Counted from the stretch's first letter, positions 37,558-50,574 are shown. The stretch: 64,000 nt of DNA from Pempheris klunzingeri (GCF_042242105.1 NC_092030.1:132501-196500), one strand, 5' to 3'. Numbers and translations: made by a program. The notes: a model not told the origin generated them from the letters alone.

Positions 37558-38950
37558 AGGTCCTCTGATCTCCCAGCAGGCCTCAGGTGTACTACAGATG
37601 AACCTGTGTCTGCCCCCCCAGCCTCTGTGATATGGCCACATTACACCCCCCCACCCCCGTTAGTGTTGGACACCTTCTAGAGAGAACAGCAGTGTTTATG
37701 TGTTTCGGCGTCCGTCCTGGTGACAGTGGGACCATTAATGTCAGACCATGTGTTCCTGAGTGTTGGGCCCCTGAGGACCACGGGAGCGTCCAGCAGCAGT
37801 GACTGTGTGTCAGAGGCCTCTAAATTCTGTGTGTGTTTGTTTCAGCTGTGGATGTGATGACTGTCGGCCTAATGGCAGGGCAGCAGCAGCTCTGTTCCCC
37901 CTCAGCCCGCCCGCTCTGTGTTTGACGTTGTGACCACAGACGGGGTCGTAATGAGGTCATCGGGTGACGGCGGGCCTCGTTTATCAGTGACGGGTTCAGT
38001 CTCACCTGCACGTGTGTGGCAGGAGGACGGACGTGTCGTCTCCTCAGCAGGCTCGGTCTGAAAAAATCAGACGGGGTAGTTTGTCTCTGGAGGCGCATGT
38101 TGGTTCTCATAGTGACCAAATGTGGAAAAGGTTCCTGTTTCAGTTGTCTCCATGCTTTCCTTTTTAATGAATGAATTAAGTTGCTTTTAAGGTCATATTC
38201 TTGTCTGACTGGTACACCATCACCAGGTTTGTCAGCGCTGACCCATTCCTCGTTTGGCAGTCTTCATAATCCTAACCGGGGGTGTCTGGAGCTCAGTGGA
38301 GGAACAGGAGAGCGGCGTCTGTGGTCGGGGTGGGGGGAGTAAAGTAAACTTTATTCCAGCAGTCAAAGTGCTGAGAGTCCGTGTGACGTCTGATCCAGCT
38401 CTCGCTTTACTCCCACTCCTGTTTCCCGTGAGGGTGGGAGTAAACCGACCGGTGTGTGTTTGTCAGACTGAATAAACAGTTTGTTCTGGTCTGAGAGGGC
38501 GGGGGGTGACAGGTTTCAGGTCTGAATAGAGAAGCTTTAAGTGCGAGAGGAACCTCTCAGTCGGTGTAGGTGTGTGATCGTGTAGCTAGGTGGCGCTGTG
38601 TGTCCGTGATGTGGCCGTCTGGTACCACCTTGTGGCTCCTGGAGGTTACAGACAGTGCTGTCTGACCATCTGCTGAAATGACCAAACCTCCCAATGTCTT
38701 TATTTATTCACCCCCCCTCCTGTGTCCGCTCCTCAGATGAGACAAATGATGGCTGGTGTTGTACAGAGAAACCAGCCTGTTTACAGTCTCTGAGCTGCTT
38801 TTCCTTCTTCTGTTAACTCATTAATGCTGTATGTCTGTCACTCTGGTCGCTCAATGTGTTAAAGTGCCTTTTTCCTGCCCCCCCCACTGAGGAGTCTATA
38901 TGTTCAGTTTGTCTTTTAAACCCCTCCAATAAACTGCACTCTTGGCTGTG
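37558..38950 (+). promoter_or_regulatory. mat2a: mat2a-like 3' UTR and poly(A) signal
   Basis: About 1.4 kb without coding potential ends at AATAAA (38928-38933), followed by TGTG/T-rich sequence. A METTL16-type hairpin lies near the end (separate entry). Confidence 0.7.
38751..38777 (+). promoter_or_regulatory. mat2a: METTL16-type hairpin (UACAGAGAA) in the 3' UTR
   Basis: GGCTGGT (38751-38757) pairs perfectly with ACCAGCC (38771-38777), leaving a 13-base loop that contains TACAGAGAA at 38762-38770. The methyltransferase METTL16 is known to recognise UACAGARAA in hairpins of vertebrate MAT2A 3' UTRs and so to control splicing of the last intron and mRNA stability according to SAM level. I saw only one clear copy in this UTR, where mammals have several. 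Confidence 0.78.
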
Positions 38951-39245
38951 ATCGGGCTCTAGTGTTCTGGATATCTGTGGCTCCGTGTTGAGGAAACCAA
39001 ACTCGGTACGTCCAAAGACCAAATTCTACAGGAGGAAATAAAAAGTAAAACATAGAGGCAGAAGTAGGTCTGAGGGTGAGGAAACTCTTCCTCAGGCACA
39101 ATGTAGACTAATTCAGAGACCTAAACCCATGAGGAGTTTCTGTTTGTGTGATCAGTGACTCCAGCAGGAGATGTGGCTCAGAAGCTCTGAGGCTAAACTG
39201 ATGTGGCCTGCAGACACTCACACAGGAGGCGGTCAGATCAGATAG

Positions 39246-39251
39246 TTTAAT
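39246..39251 (-). promoter_or_regulatory. poly(A) signal (ATTAAA) of the saposin-like gene
   Basis: On the - strand ATTAAA lies about 330 bases past the stop at 39584-39586. No AATAAA was seen nearer in the right orientation. Confidence 0.4.
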
Positions 39252-39583
39252 GTGGTTGATATGAGGAGAGGATCATGCACACCTCCCTCTACATTCCTCA
39301 CATCATCTCACTGTGATTACAAGAAGCAGGTGAAGCCATCACACGTTAGAGATCAAATAGTCATTTGGTAGAAAAGTGTCATCAGGTCTGCAGAACCCCG
39401 TCAGATACAGGCCCCCCCTCTCAGTGCAGACGGTACGGATAGGACTAATCACTCTGATAGGAAGGCAGGAGTCAGGCCGCTGGGGGGGGGGGGGGGACTC
39501 TGAAGAGAGAGACATGGAGAGATGTCAGACATGTTGGGTTTCTGATTTCTGAAAATGTCATAAACTCCACCCACCTGAACGGC

Positions 39584-39648
39584 TCAGAGCGCGCCGTAGA
39601 CGACCGGTTTCCAGACGAACCTCTGACAGTAGAACACCGTCTGTGTGT

Positions 39649-39679
<31 letters not shown>

Positions 39680-42600
39680 GTGAAATAATGAATCAATGGA
39701 TGTGATGAGTGAGCTACATGATGGTGAGCTGAGAGCCGTCCACTTACTCCACACCTGAGGGCCGTCCTGATGTCTCTGCACCTGAAGGCGTCCTCAGCAC
39801 ACGGCTCTGACGGCACAAACACACGTCATCAGCTGCTGTGAGCCTGAACTGCTTTAAACGCTTGGCTTTGGTAAAGTGAGATTTAATGAGTATGTGACAC
39901 CATCAGACGCTCTTAGAGCAGCGGGGGGGGGCACAGTGGAGCTGCTGGTGGACTAGGCCAGGGTGGAACGGGGCCATCGTTAACTTCAGTGGTCACACCT
40001 GAGCCTCACCTGCTCGGACAGGTGGAACTGAAGGCCTGCACACATCAGCTCAGCCCTGAGCCCCCGACACGCAGAGGGGTCGGACTCTGGTCCAGGTCCA
40101 CATCACCTGTGGGACCCCCCCTGCTGATTGGTTCTGTCAGTGTGAGCTCAGGTGTTTGACTTTATTTCAGCGTGTATAGAGAAAAGTAGCACGTGTGTCG
40201 TCCTGACCTAAAGGTGAGGCAGACCGACCCCCGGGGGGCGCCTCCTGGCCTTTACACAGCTGGACGAGGGCGCAGACTGCCTGGGGGGTGGCGTAGCTCA
40301 GGATGGCGTCCAGCACAGTTTTGCCAAACTTGTCGATGATGGCCTCACACTGAGCGCGGTAGGACGGAGGCAGGATGTGACAGATCTCCTCCAGCAGCTG
40401 GATCACAGCACCCTGCAGGGGAGGGGGAGACATGAGGAGAGAGGAGGAGGAGAGAGGAGGAGCAGCAGCAGCAGCAGCAGCTCTAACATGCTCTGTGTCT
40501 GCTGACTCACCTCAGTTCTCTCCTTCGGCAGCAGGTCCTCCAACGTCTTCACTAGAAATATGCAGAAGGAGCACTGAGTGGTGGGCTGACCCTGACACAC
40601 AGACGGGTACAGAGAGAGAGACAGGTTATACAGACAGACAGGTCTCCACAGAGGGCCGCTGTGATGGTGACGTTTGGGGGGGTGTCTCAGGCTCTCTGGG
40701 GTAAAGCTGCTGGGGACCCTGATCTCTCTCGCAGTTAATGTTTATTGAGGAAAACAGACTGAACTAAAACAGGATGAACACCACCTCCAATCTGAGCCCC
40801 CGCCCGAGATCAGCCTGTTTAACCCCCACCAGGGGGGCCACAGTTACCTGATGTCACTCTACAGGTACCTCAGACGTGCGAGCGGTCTGTCGGCTCTCTG
40901 AAGTCTGAACACTAACCATGACCATCACGTGACCCTGATCACATGACAGCGACGGGCCAGTAACCATAACAGTAACCGTACTCACATCCTCAGGCGTCCC
41001 GGCAGCCTGCAGCGCCTCCTGGACGAAGAGCCGCAGCATCTTGTCCTGCCGGTCACAGGAGCCACACAGCCCCATGGCTTTACAGGCCTCCGCTGGTTTC
41101 TATGGAGACACGGACGCAGCATCAGACACACGGCGTGGACACTTTCCTCCTGGTGTTACCCCGACGACCAGCAGGACACATCCAGCTCACCACAGCAGCA
41201 GTGACGAAGCTGATGGCCGCTGGGAGCATCTTCTCCACCTCCTCCCTGCAGAGCTTGGCCGTCCCGGCTGGTCCAGGCAGGTGGTCGCACAGGCGCTCAA
41301 CGGCGTCCTGGATCCTTTTCTGAAATAGAGGAGTGTGGTGTGTAGAGCCTCGTAACATTTGAACATTACTTTGAACATTATTCCCTCTGACGGACGCTCT
41401 GTGCTGTCAGCAATAACACACAAAGGTAAAGGTGCACTAAAGGTGCTCATCACTACCAGAGCTTGTCAGACCACACTCCTGTAAGCCACCAGACTCCACC
41501 GACAAAAGCAACAGTTTTACCATGCAGAACACAGGGGCTGCTGGTCTACTGCTGTCTGGACCAGTTAGTTTGTTTGTGTTATTATATGACTGGTGTTTTA
41601 AAATGATTACCTCAGATCCAACATAACAACTATGTAACACAGACACACTGACTGATGGAGGCAGCAGCAGAGCAGCAGCTCCTGTGTCCTGTTCTCTAAA
41701 ATCCCTGTTTTAGTGAATGTAGTCTGGTGTGTGTGCTGTTTGTGGTTAAACCAAAAGGATCTTCCAGGTCTCTCTCTGTAGGGATCCTTTCCATGATGCT
41801 GTCACACACTTAGAATAACACTCTGAGCCTGTCAGTGGATCAAACAAGCTCTTTTAGTGGACCTACTGTGATCAGGTGCAGTTGTCCCAAAGGATCACGT
41901 TGCAGCCATTGCAGCCCGTTTGGTGTCTGCTGGCTGAGGTGATCTACTGGACCAGTTCCAACACTTTTACTACCTACCAGTCACTCAGACACCAGGATGT
42001 GGACAGAGAGGACCCTGGGGGAGAAACAGTTACCTAAGACTTACCTATTTAAACATGCACTAAAACTGTTCCACCATTCACTGGTTCCCTCATGTATGTG
42101 TCATGTATGTGTTGAATCAGTCCCAGGTGGTTTTTAACTGTTCACAGGTCATAGTTTCAGTTTTATATGATGATAATGAGAGTTTTTGAGAGTTAACTGC
42201 TGAAATATCATTCAAGCTAGAATAAAGAGTGGTCCACACTGGTTGATGGGTGTCATGTTGTGCTCATGAATATAAATAAAATGGTGCTGACTCTGTCTAA
42301 TCAGCCCCCGGCCACCACAGGTTTCCACCACGCCAGAGCGACGGTGAGCGTTCGGTCATCTTTCTGTAACTATCCGTAGGGCATGCAGGGGCCCCCAGCC
42401 CCCCACAGAGGGAAGAGGAGCTTTGAGGTGAGAAACTAAATCCAGTTGTGAAATTTTAAGCTTTTCTTAGACAGAAAAGAGGAAACGGCCTGCAGAACAG
42501 AGAAGACACACACCTGTTGACAGTGTGTGAGAGTGTGTGTGTGAGAGAGGAATGTGTTCCAGCTGACAGAGTGTTTGTGGTGTGTTTGTTTGATTTAATG

Positions 42601-42816
42601 AAAGAATGGAGCCCTTGAGCTCTCAGTGTGTGTTTTAATCTTGACCTGTGATAGCGGACGCTGACAGTATCGGTAATAGTATCAGTGAGTAAAGTAAATG
42701 TTGTCGTAGCGTGGAGTGTGTTTGCTGACTATTGTGCTCACCTGGAGGTCTGCGCTGGAGAACAGGTCAGCCAGGAGTTCAAATATGTGGGTGCAGTCCT
42801 GGCAGATGTCCCCAGT
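39584..42816 (-). CDS. sftpb: saposin-domain protein, surfactant protein B/prosaposin-like (5' exons not found)
   Basis: Seven exons in transcript order: 42816-42742, 41319-41191, 41099-40986, 40591-40511, 40412-40208, 39806-39748 and 39622-39584 (233 residues seen). The first saposin-B domain has all six cysteines (DICQDC, RLCDH...KLC, ACKAMGLC). The second also has six (QCSFC, EEICHILPPSYRAQC, CALVQLC). A C-terminal saposin-A-like segment follows (EPCAEDAFRCRDIRTALRC, then RFVWKP). Such proteins are secreted or lysosomal, binding lipids and membranes. Placement beside mat2a mirrors human MAT2A-SFTPB; the C-terminal saposin-A piece is prosaposin-like. The signal peptide and N-terminal saposin-A exon should lie above 42816 but I could not find them. 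The 40208 donor (TTTAG|GTCAGG) has an equal-phase alternative at 40229. Confidence 0.72.
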
Positions 42817-43060
42817 CTGAGGGTTAAATCAGAGGCACAAAATCACTGAACGAACCAACACCGTAAAACTCTTCTCGTCACAGTGAGTGTGTGTGAGTGT
42901 GTGTGAGTGTGTGTGAGCAGCTGTCCCTCCTGTACGAGACGCTCTCATGGTGTTTCAGAGTCACTGGTCTTTTATACATCTCACAGATAAATGTTGGACG
43001 TCTCACTGCCCCGCCTGTGTTTGACCCAGTTTACATCAAAAACAGATTAGAAAATGGAGG

Positions 43061-43146
<86 letters not shown>

Positions 43147-44013
43147 CTGTTTTTGGGTGTTTTGAATATAAACTATGATTTTGATAAACTTACTGCTGTG
43201 GGGGCGTCCGGAGCGAGTTGGACACCATCATCATTAAAAGCAGAAGCTGCAGGGAAACATTCATCATTAATAATCCTCACTGAGACGCATCTGATCACCG
43301 TTCACCTCATCCTCATCACCACCTCATCCTCATCCTCATCCTCATCACCACCACCATCATCTTCATCTCACCACAGCAGATGAGCAGCAGCAGAGCGGTC
43401 TGGAGCGAGGTCATCCTGTCCTGTTCGGGCTCGTCGCCGTCCGTCTTCCCCCCCAACGCACTCAGACTGCTGCTTATATTGGACAGACCCACCTGCCACC
43501 TTCAGCCCCCACCAACCAGACTTCAGGTCAACCCGCCTCATGAGAGCGTGATAAGACATCTTTTCAGCACAGAGGAACAGATTCTTTCCGTGTGTCAATA
43601 AGCTAATATTAGTCAGGTTTCATATCCTCACACCAAGGTGCAAAAACTATTTTAAAGACGCAGGTGTGTTTTCACATGTGCTGTCCTCAGTTTCTCTCAG
43701 GCACATTCTTCTCTGCATCCACCGCCTTCTTACCGGTCAGGGTCAGGGGGCCTCGTCGGCTGGGCCCTGTTAGAGTCCAGCCTCTCTCCCAGGTCTATCT
43801 AAAGGATCGAATCAGTGTTTGTGCAGCTCCATGTCCCCACACTGAGGTTAATAATGGTTTTGCAGCACCATGGACGTGTTTCTCGCCTCTCTTTTAGTCT
43901 GAGAAACTGAAGTGAGACAAATGATCCTCCTGTTTCAAACAGCCGACACCTCCTCCAGCCTCACTGACCTGAGTCTGCTGGTTTTGACCTCTCTGTGTGT
44001 ATGTAGATCTTTT

Positions 44014-44098
<85 letters not shown>

Positions 44099-44251
44099 CG
44101 GGGGCGGGGGGGTACACACAAAAAGGATGTGATGTGAAGACAGAACTGGGCCTCAGCTGTAGAAACCATCTCATGCTCAGAAACCAGAGCTGTTCCTCTT
44201 CTGGCTCTCACTACCTTCACTGTGTGTTTGTGAGGTGATCAACAACACTGT

Positions 44252-44289
<38 letters not shown>

Positions 44290-46020
44290 GTGAAGTGCAG
44301 TTTTACATGTAAAAGAGTTCATGTCGTCCACCTGATGATAATGTCATGGTCTGAAGTTCAGACTGCTCATCATAACCAGGCCTGTGGTGACACACAGGCC
44401 TCTCCGGCCCACTCCAGGTCTCTCTGGCCCACTCCAGGTCTCTCTGGCTCGCTCCAGGTCTCTCTGGCCCACTCCAGGTCTCTCCGGCCCACTCCAGGTC
44501 TCTCCGGCCCGCACCAGGTCTCTCTGGCTCGCTCCAGGTCTCTCTGGCTTGCTCCAGGTCTCTCCAGGCCTCTCCGGCCCACTCCAGGTCTCTCTGGCCC
44601 ACTCCAGGTCTCTCTGGCCCGCTCCAGGTCTCTCTGGCTCGCTCCAGGTCTCTGGCTTGCTCCAGGTCTCTCCAGGCCTCTCCGGCCCACTCCAGGCCTC
44701 TCTGGCCCACTCCAGGCCTCTCTGGCCCACTCCAGGTCTCTCCGGCCCACTCCAGGTCTCTCCGGCCCGCACCAGGTCTCTCCAGGTTGCTCCGGCCCGC
44801 TCCAGGTCTCTCCAGGTCTCTCTGGCCCGCTCCAGACCTCCCAGCTCCAGTTTCATGGTGAACTCTGATCTCTTCCGGTCTGTCAGTCTGCTCTCTCTGC
44901 TGCTACATCTCCTCTGTCCTGAAGCTCTTCATTAGCATAGAGAATGAGACCCTGATGTCTGTCAGTGATGGTTTATTCAGGTTTTAATGAAGGCTTTCAC
45001 ATCACACCATGTTGCATCACGTCTTCAGGCCTACGCCCTGGTTCAGCTCTGGTGGATTCTGTCGGGCTGCTCGAACCCAGAGCCTCTCTGGATTAACTCC
45101 TGAGCGTGGCTGAACCATGTGACACCACACCCTGCTGACTCATAATCCAGCGTGTGATGCTTTGTGCCAGAGAAACCACTTTCACCTTCACGGCCCCCTC
45201 CTTCTCGTCTCTGCTCCACCTTTGTGTCCAGGTTTCTTCACTTGCTGTCTGGTCTGTGTTTTCTACGTCCGTTGGACCGGGCTCTCCCTCTGGCCGGGGG
45301 GGTCGTCTCCTCTTCTTTTGGAAAAGCTTTAGTTCATATGACGGGCAGTGTTTGAGGAGCAGGCTAATAAGCGTCTGGTGAGTCTGTTGTCAGTGGTTCT
45401 GGTGCTGTGCCCCCCAACAGCTGCTTCCAATGAGCCGCGCAAGCCGAGAGGGACATTAAATCCATGTGCCAGAGCCAGAAGAACGGGGGAAATCCAGACC
45501 AGGTTCTGTTCTTCTGTTCCCCCGGTTCTGGAGCTGTCCCCTAGTCCTGGAGCTGTCCCTCTGTCCTGGAGCTGTCCCTCGGTCCTGGAGCTGTCCCCTA
45601 GTCCTGGAGCTGTCCCTCTGTCCTGGAGCTGTCCCCTAGTCCTGGAGCTGTCCCTCTGTCCTGGAGCTGTCCCCCTGGAGCTGTCCCTCGGTCCTGGAGC
45701 TGTCCCTCTGTCCTGGAGCTGTCCCCTAGTCCTGGAGCCGTCCCCTAGTCCTGGAGCCGTGCCTTGGTCCTGGAGCTGTCCCCTAGTCCTGGAGCTGTCC
45801 CTCTGTCCTGGAGCTGTCCCCTAGTCCTGGAGCTGTCCCTCTGTCCTGGAGCTGTCCCCTAGTCCTGGAGCTGTCCCCTAGTCCGGGAGCTGTCCCTCGG
45901 TCCTGGAGCTGTCCCCTAGTCCTGGAGCTGTCCCTCGGTCCTGGAGCTGTCCCCTAGTCCTGGAGCTGTCCCCTAGTCCTGGAGCTGTCCCTCCCAGGTT
46001 ATTATCTCAGGTGATTATTT
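42817..46020. other. repeat-rich non-coding stretch with several satellites
   Basis: It contains (GT)n at about 43062-43145 and 44016-44097, and (CA)n at about 44257-44287. A 20-bp minisatellite (CTCTCTGGCCCACTCCAGGT) is at 44396-44835. A 19-bp minisatellite (CCTGGAGCTGTCCCTCTGT/CCCCTAGT) is at 45526-45995. Missing 5' exons of the saposin-like gene may hide here, but no frame shows a signal peptide or a WC..C saposin-A motif. Confidence 0.6.
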
Positions 46021-46461
46021 CAGGCGATTATTTAAGATAAGTTAAAAGATAAGATAAAACTTTACTTGACGTTCACTGTTATAGCAGGTGTGTTCAGTGT
46101 TGACAGGAAGTTGTAGGAATGCTGGCAGCCAACCAGGTGTCATTCTTTCCAGGTCATCTTACTTCCTCGATCGCTGTGTGTCGTGTGTCTAGCTGCTCAG
46201 CCTCCGTCCTCTCACCTGAATCTCAGTGGTCGCAGAGCAGCTTCAGCTCCTGCTGTTAAAGCTGCATGTTTGAGCACACGACCCTTTAAAGTTTGAAATC
46301 TCCCATCCCGCTCCTCAAGGACGAAGGTTTCCATCCTTACAGCCTTAAACTATCAAACTCAAACATGCCTCAGTAAGTGCATTTGAGCGTTAGCATCCCA
46401 AATGTAGCCCTTCCCCATAGTAAGATATTAAGATTAGCATGTTAGCACGTAGCTCACAGTA

Positions 46462-47356
46462 AAGTAAATCAGAGCACACTGGGGTCTATCAGGGCACACG
46501 AGTGTATCAGAGCACACTGGGGTCTATCAGGGCACACTGGGGTCTATCAGAGCACACGGGTGTATCAGAGCACACTGGGGTCTATCAGGGCACACTGGGG
46601 TCTATCAGAGCACACTGGGGTCTATCAGGGCACACTGGGGTGTCTCAGAGCACACTGGGGTGTCTCAGGGCACACTGGGGTGTCTCAGGGCACACTGGGG
46701 TGTCTCAGAGCACACTGGGGTGTATCAGGGCACACTGGGGTGTATCAGGGCACACTGGGGTGTCTCAGGGCACACTGGGGTCTATCAGGGCACACTGGGG
46801 TCTATCAGAGCACACTGGGGTGTCTCAGGGCACACTGGGGTCTATCAGGGCACACTGGGGTGTATCAGGGCACACTGGGGTGTCTCAGGGCACACTGGGG
46901 TGTCTCAGGGCACACTGGGGTCTATCAGGGCACACTGGGGTCTATCAGAGCACACTGGGGTGTCTCAGGGCACACTGGGGTCTATCAGGGCACACTGGGG
47001 TGTATCAGGGCACACTGGGGTCTATCAGGGCACACGGGTGTATCAGAGCACACTGGGGTGTCTCAGGGCACACTGGGGTGTATCAGGGCACACTGGGGTC
47101 TATCAGGGCACACTGGGGTGTCTCAGGGCACACTGGGGTGTATCAGGGCACACTGGGGTGTATCAGAGCACACTGGGGTGTCTCAGAGCACACTGGGGTG
47201 TCTCAGGGCACACTGGGGTGTCTCAGAGCACACTGGGGTGTATCAGGGCACACTGGGGTGTATCAGAGCACACTGGGGTGTCTCAGGGCACACTGGGGTG
47301 TATCAGAGCACACTGGGGTGTCTCAGAGCACACTGGGGTGTCTCAGGGCACACTGG
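46462..47356. repeat. 20-bp minisatellite (GTGTCTCAGGGCACACTGGG)
   Basis: About 44 near-identical 20-bp units vary at two positions (TCTATC/TGTATC/TGTCTC and AGAGCA/AGGGCA). It is open in all three forward frames because a 20-bp unit read three ways has no stop. The resulting 250-308 residue frames are not genes. Confidence 0.95.
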
Positions 47357-47447
47357 GTCCTAGTTATCTGTTATCTGGACGCACAGACTTCCCAGACGTC
47401 CCTCCAGGTTTATCTTTATGACGAGTAGTCCAGTAACCCAGACTCAG

Positions 47448-47482
<35 letters not shown>

Positions 47483-50400
47483 CCACAATAACACTAACCT
47501 CTGAGTCTGTGCGTTTCATTTCATTTTAGCCCCTTTACAACACAGAGTCCTCTTCCTGTTGAGCATATAATGTAATGTCAGAGCAGTGAGGAAAGCGGCC
47601 TGAAACTGAGCCAAAGGGGAAGTGAGAACGACCTGAGGTGCCAACAGACTGACAATAGCAGGTTGTAGCATTGTGCTGCTGACAGGTCCAGTCACCTGGC
47701 GTCACAATACGTGTCTGATAATAATCGTCATCGGGATCTCATGACACCGCTACAACCTGTCTGTCCTCTGTTTCCTCCTGCCCTCTCTTTGTGTCGGTGA
47801 TGCTTGTGAAATCACTTTGGCATCCTGCACATTCGCTGCCTCCTCTGCGCTCACACTTTACCTTTGGGTCGGCTCCAGGTGAATTATGGATGTTTTTCTG
47901 GCCAGATGTGATCCAACTCCAACAAAGAGATGCTGATTCAGACTCAACGGTCATCACAAAATATACCCCGGCATCAAAACTGACATAAAGGACCAAAGGG
48001 AGACGTCCAGATGATGAACAGGCCAGAGGTGAAAAGGTGACCTCAGCGAAACCTTCAGCCAATCACAGTTGGGTTTCAGTTGTCAGTCAGTCACCCGCTG
48101 CAGGGTGCCCCCATGATTAATAAGTATGCCCCACATTTCTGTCTATCAAGGCTTTCGGTATAACCCTCCCTCTTTACAAGATAAAAAACATGTGCAGAGG
48201 AAACAATGGACACCCCCGAACACACCCCTCCAAAACAAAACCTGTTTTATATGTAAACCTACACGGCAAGTACACACACGTGTTTCATGTCCCATAATGC
48301 CGTGTGTGCGTGTGCAGCTCTTATTGTTGACTCAGTCCAGTTTATCAACACAGATCAGAGCGCTCATTAAATAATCAGCTCAGGCAAATATTTTCCTCCT
48401 GATGGATGACACGTCTGAATAACAAATAATAATCATTATTTAACCGGGCATTAATGTTTACCTGTTGGCCGCCCAATCCGGAAACAACAGTCCAATAAAT
48501 CTTCACCCTGAACTCTCACTCAGGTCAACGCAGGGCAGCAGAGTGTGTGTGTGTGTGAGAGATGAGCAGCAGACAGCGTCATCAGGACCTACAGATGCTG
48601 AGGACACAGCGTGCAGATTAGCGATCTAATGAACATACATGTGAACACACAACACGCCTCCAGACTCATTCAGAGTTTCATCTTTGTGTGGAAAAAGGGC
48701 AAATTAACAAAGCGAGATGTTTCATGGGCTCCTCACACTGTTGTTGTGAACTGACCCAGTTGTTGGCGTGTGACTCGGCTCAGGCTGGGTGTTGGCTATT
48801 TAATGGAATAAAAGGTTTTTCTGAGAGTGTCTGTAGACTTGCCAGGTGTCGGCCGGGGTGATGAGCCAGTCGAACAGAGCCGCCAGGTCTCACGACGTGA
48901 GCATGTTTTCTTACAGTCAGTCTGAAATACGTCTGGACTGTTTGGCCGTCGCTGAGGCGAGCCGCAGTCTGACATGACGTCTGTCCGCTCTTCCTACAGT
49001 CCAGGCCGTCATCGTTCAGTGCCACTGCCTCTTCATCCACTCTGTGCTCATGAAGAGCCTGAGACACTAAATGATGTCTGATTAAAATAGTTTAAGAATG
49101 AACTGACGTCTCATCAGTAATAAGTTCAGGTGACATTCCTGCAGGCTGGAAACTCCTGTCAGCGTAAACAGCGTGGGGGAGACGCCTTGGCTTTACTGTC
49201 TCCAGTGCTGCTGCTTCCTTATTGTGTTGTAGGAGGGCAAGGTCTCATTGTACGCCTGTATACTAACTTATTGTTATCTTAAAAGGCAAAAGTGACTCAT
49301 GCATTGTACTGAACAGCTCTGCTTCCTGGACTGTGGGGGAATTATTCCAGTCACCACAGGACTGAGGCTTTGTTGAGGCCTTGAAAACCTGCTGTTGTTC
49401 TTGAGTTCGTTGCTTGATTGTAAAAGTGGAGTTTCCCAACAGCGTGCTCCTGTCAGATGCACAAAAAACCTGCAGCGCGCCAACCAGGCCGCTGGAGAAA
49501 CATGATTGATTGCTAAACTCTGAGGTTGGCTTGCTAACAACGATTGCTGTTAATTTCTGCTTTTTTGACTTTGTTCTTAGAGGAAACTGGACTGGACTGC
49601 TGCAGCTCTGCTGTGGATGGTGCAAGCAGGACGATGTGCTCTGTTAGGCAGCAGGCAGTCTGATCTCTCACTTCTGTCCTCTGCATGAAAACTATCAGTT
49701 CATTTAAATGTTTGAGTCCTGCCACCTTATGAACGGTTATTAAAGACCTCACCGTATGTGAATAACTTTTCTTCCCACTAAAACTTTCTGTGTCTGCCGT
49801 AAACATGAGTACGATGTTCAGCCTATTAATCAACGTTCTCTAAAGTCTTTAAATCATTTCAGAGCACAGACAGAGATTGTGTGCACAGGACAAGACTGAC
49901 TGACTGAGTGCAGCTGGAGGAGTCCTGAACCTGCAGCCTGAGCTGTGTGACGCTGCTGTTTTAATTTTCATTGGTCAGCGTCTGAAGACGGCGTCTTCAG
50001 ACGCCGTCTTCAGACGTCCTGTTCTGTCCACAAACTAAAGATCATCAGTTCACTGTACCAGAGGAGGAAAGACACCAGAAAACCTTCACATTTGGGAGGC
50101 TGGAACCAGAGAATGTGACTTTTAATTGATGATCAGCAGCTGATTAATTTGATAGTGGAACTGATGATGAATTGACTGATGGCTGCAGCTCTGATAGTTC
50201 TGAAGGATTTTTAGGATCTTTAACAGTCATTTGCTGTCGTTCAGGCTGACGGACTTTCTTCACTCGTCTGTTCCTTGTTGTGTTATCAGTGAAAAAGCCT
50301 TTGTACGTCCACGGGCTCCCCAGCCAAACACACACATACACACTCCGGCAAACCCACGTCCAACCGTACATCTGTCTTTCCTTTTCCACGTTATACAGTC

Positions 50401-50560
50401 ACTTATTTACCTGAGCTGACACCCTCAGTTAATATGTCCCTGGTCTGACCTCTGATCCTAAATGTGTGATAAATGGCTTCTGGTTTAATCACAGGCTGAA
50501 GATGCATCAACGCTTTTTCCTTCATTAGGAGGAAGTGTGAATTTCTTCCCCTTTTTCAAA
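47357..50560. other. intergenic, no gene recognised
   Basis: There is a short (GT)n at 47450-47479. A 38-bp perfect inverted repeat is at 49979-50016. A MITE-like relic at about 50070-50205 holds TTGGGAGGCTGGAACCAGAG and GGCTGCAGCTCTGATAG, the reverse orientation of the 34.6-kb repeat. Open frames on the - strand (for example 48780-49067, 49263-49625, 49534-49833) have no recognisable domains or splice partners. Confidence 0.5.
49979..50016. repeat. perfect inverted repeat, 18-bp arms, 2-bp loop
   Basis: CGTCTGAAGACGGCGTCT at 49979-49996 and its exact reverse complement at 49999-50016 flank TC. It would form a strong hairpin or cruciform. Confidence 0.93.
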
Positions 50561-50574
50561 GACTTTCTCAAGTC

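Noticed and set aside
40161-40169. Stop codon with an AATAAA abutting it as the end of the saposin-like gene
   Set aside because: It would leave a UTR of a few bases. The downstream exons 39806-39748 and 39622-39584 continue the protein in the right phase with saposin-A cysteines, so I read this as intronic.
45348-45824. 158-residue frame with PGAVPLSWSCP repeats
   Set aside because: Translation of the 19-bp CCTGGAGCTGTCC minisatellite.
46502-47428. 308-residue repeat protein (HTGVSQGTLGC type)
   Set aside because: A 20-bp satellite read in three frames gives the same peptide cyclically. There is no promoter, signal or domain.
48780-49833. Several 90-120 residue - strand frames
   Set aside because: No domain, signal peptide, codon bias or splice context. 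They are likely chance frames in non-coding DNA.
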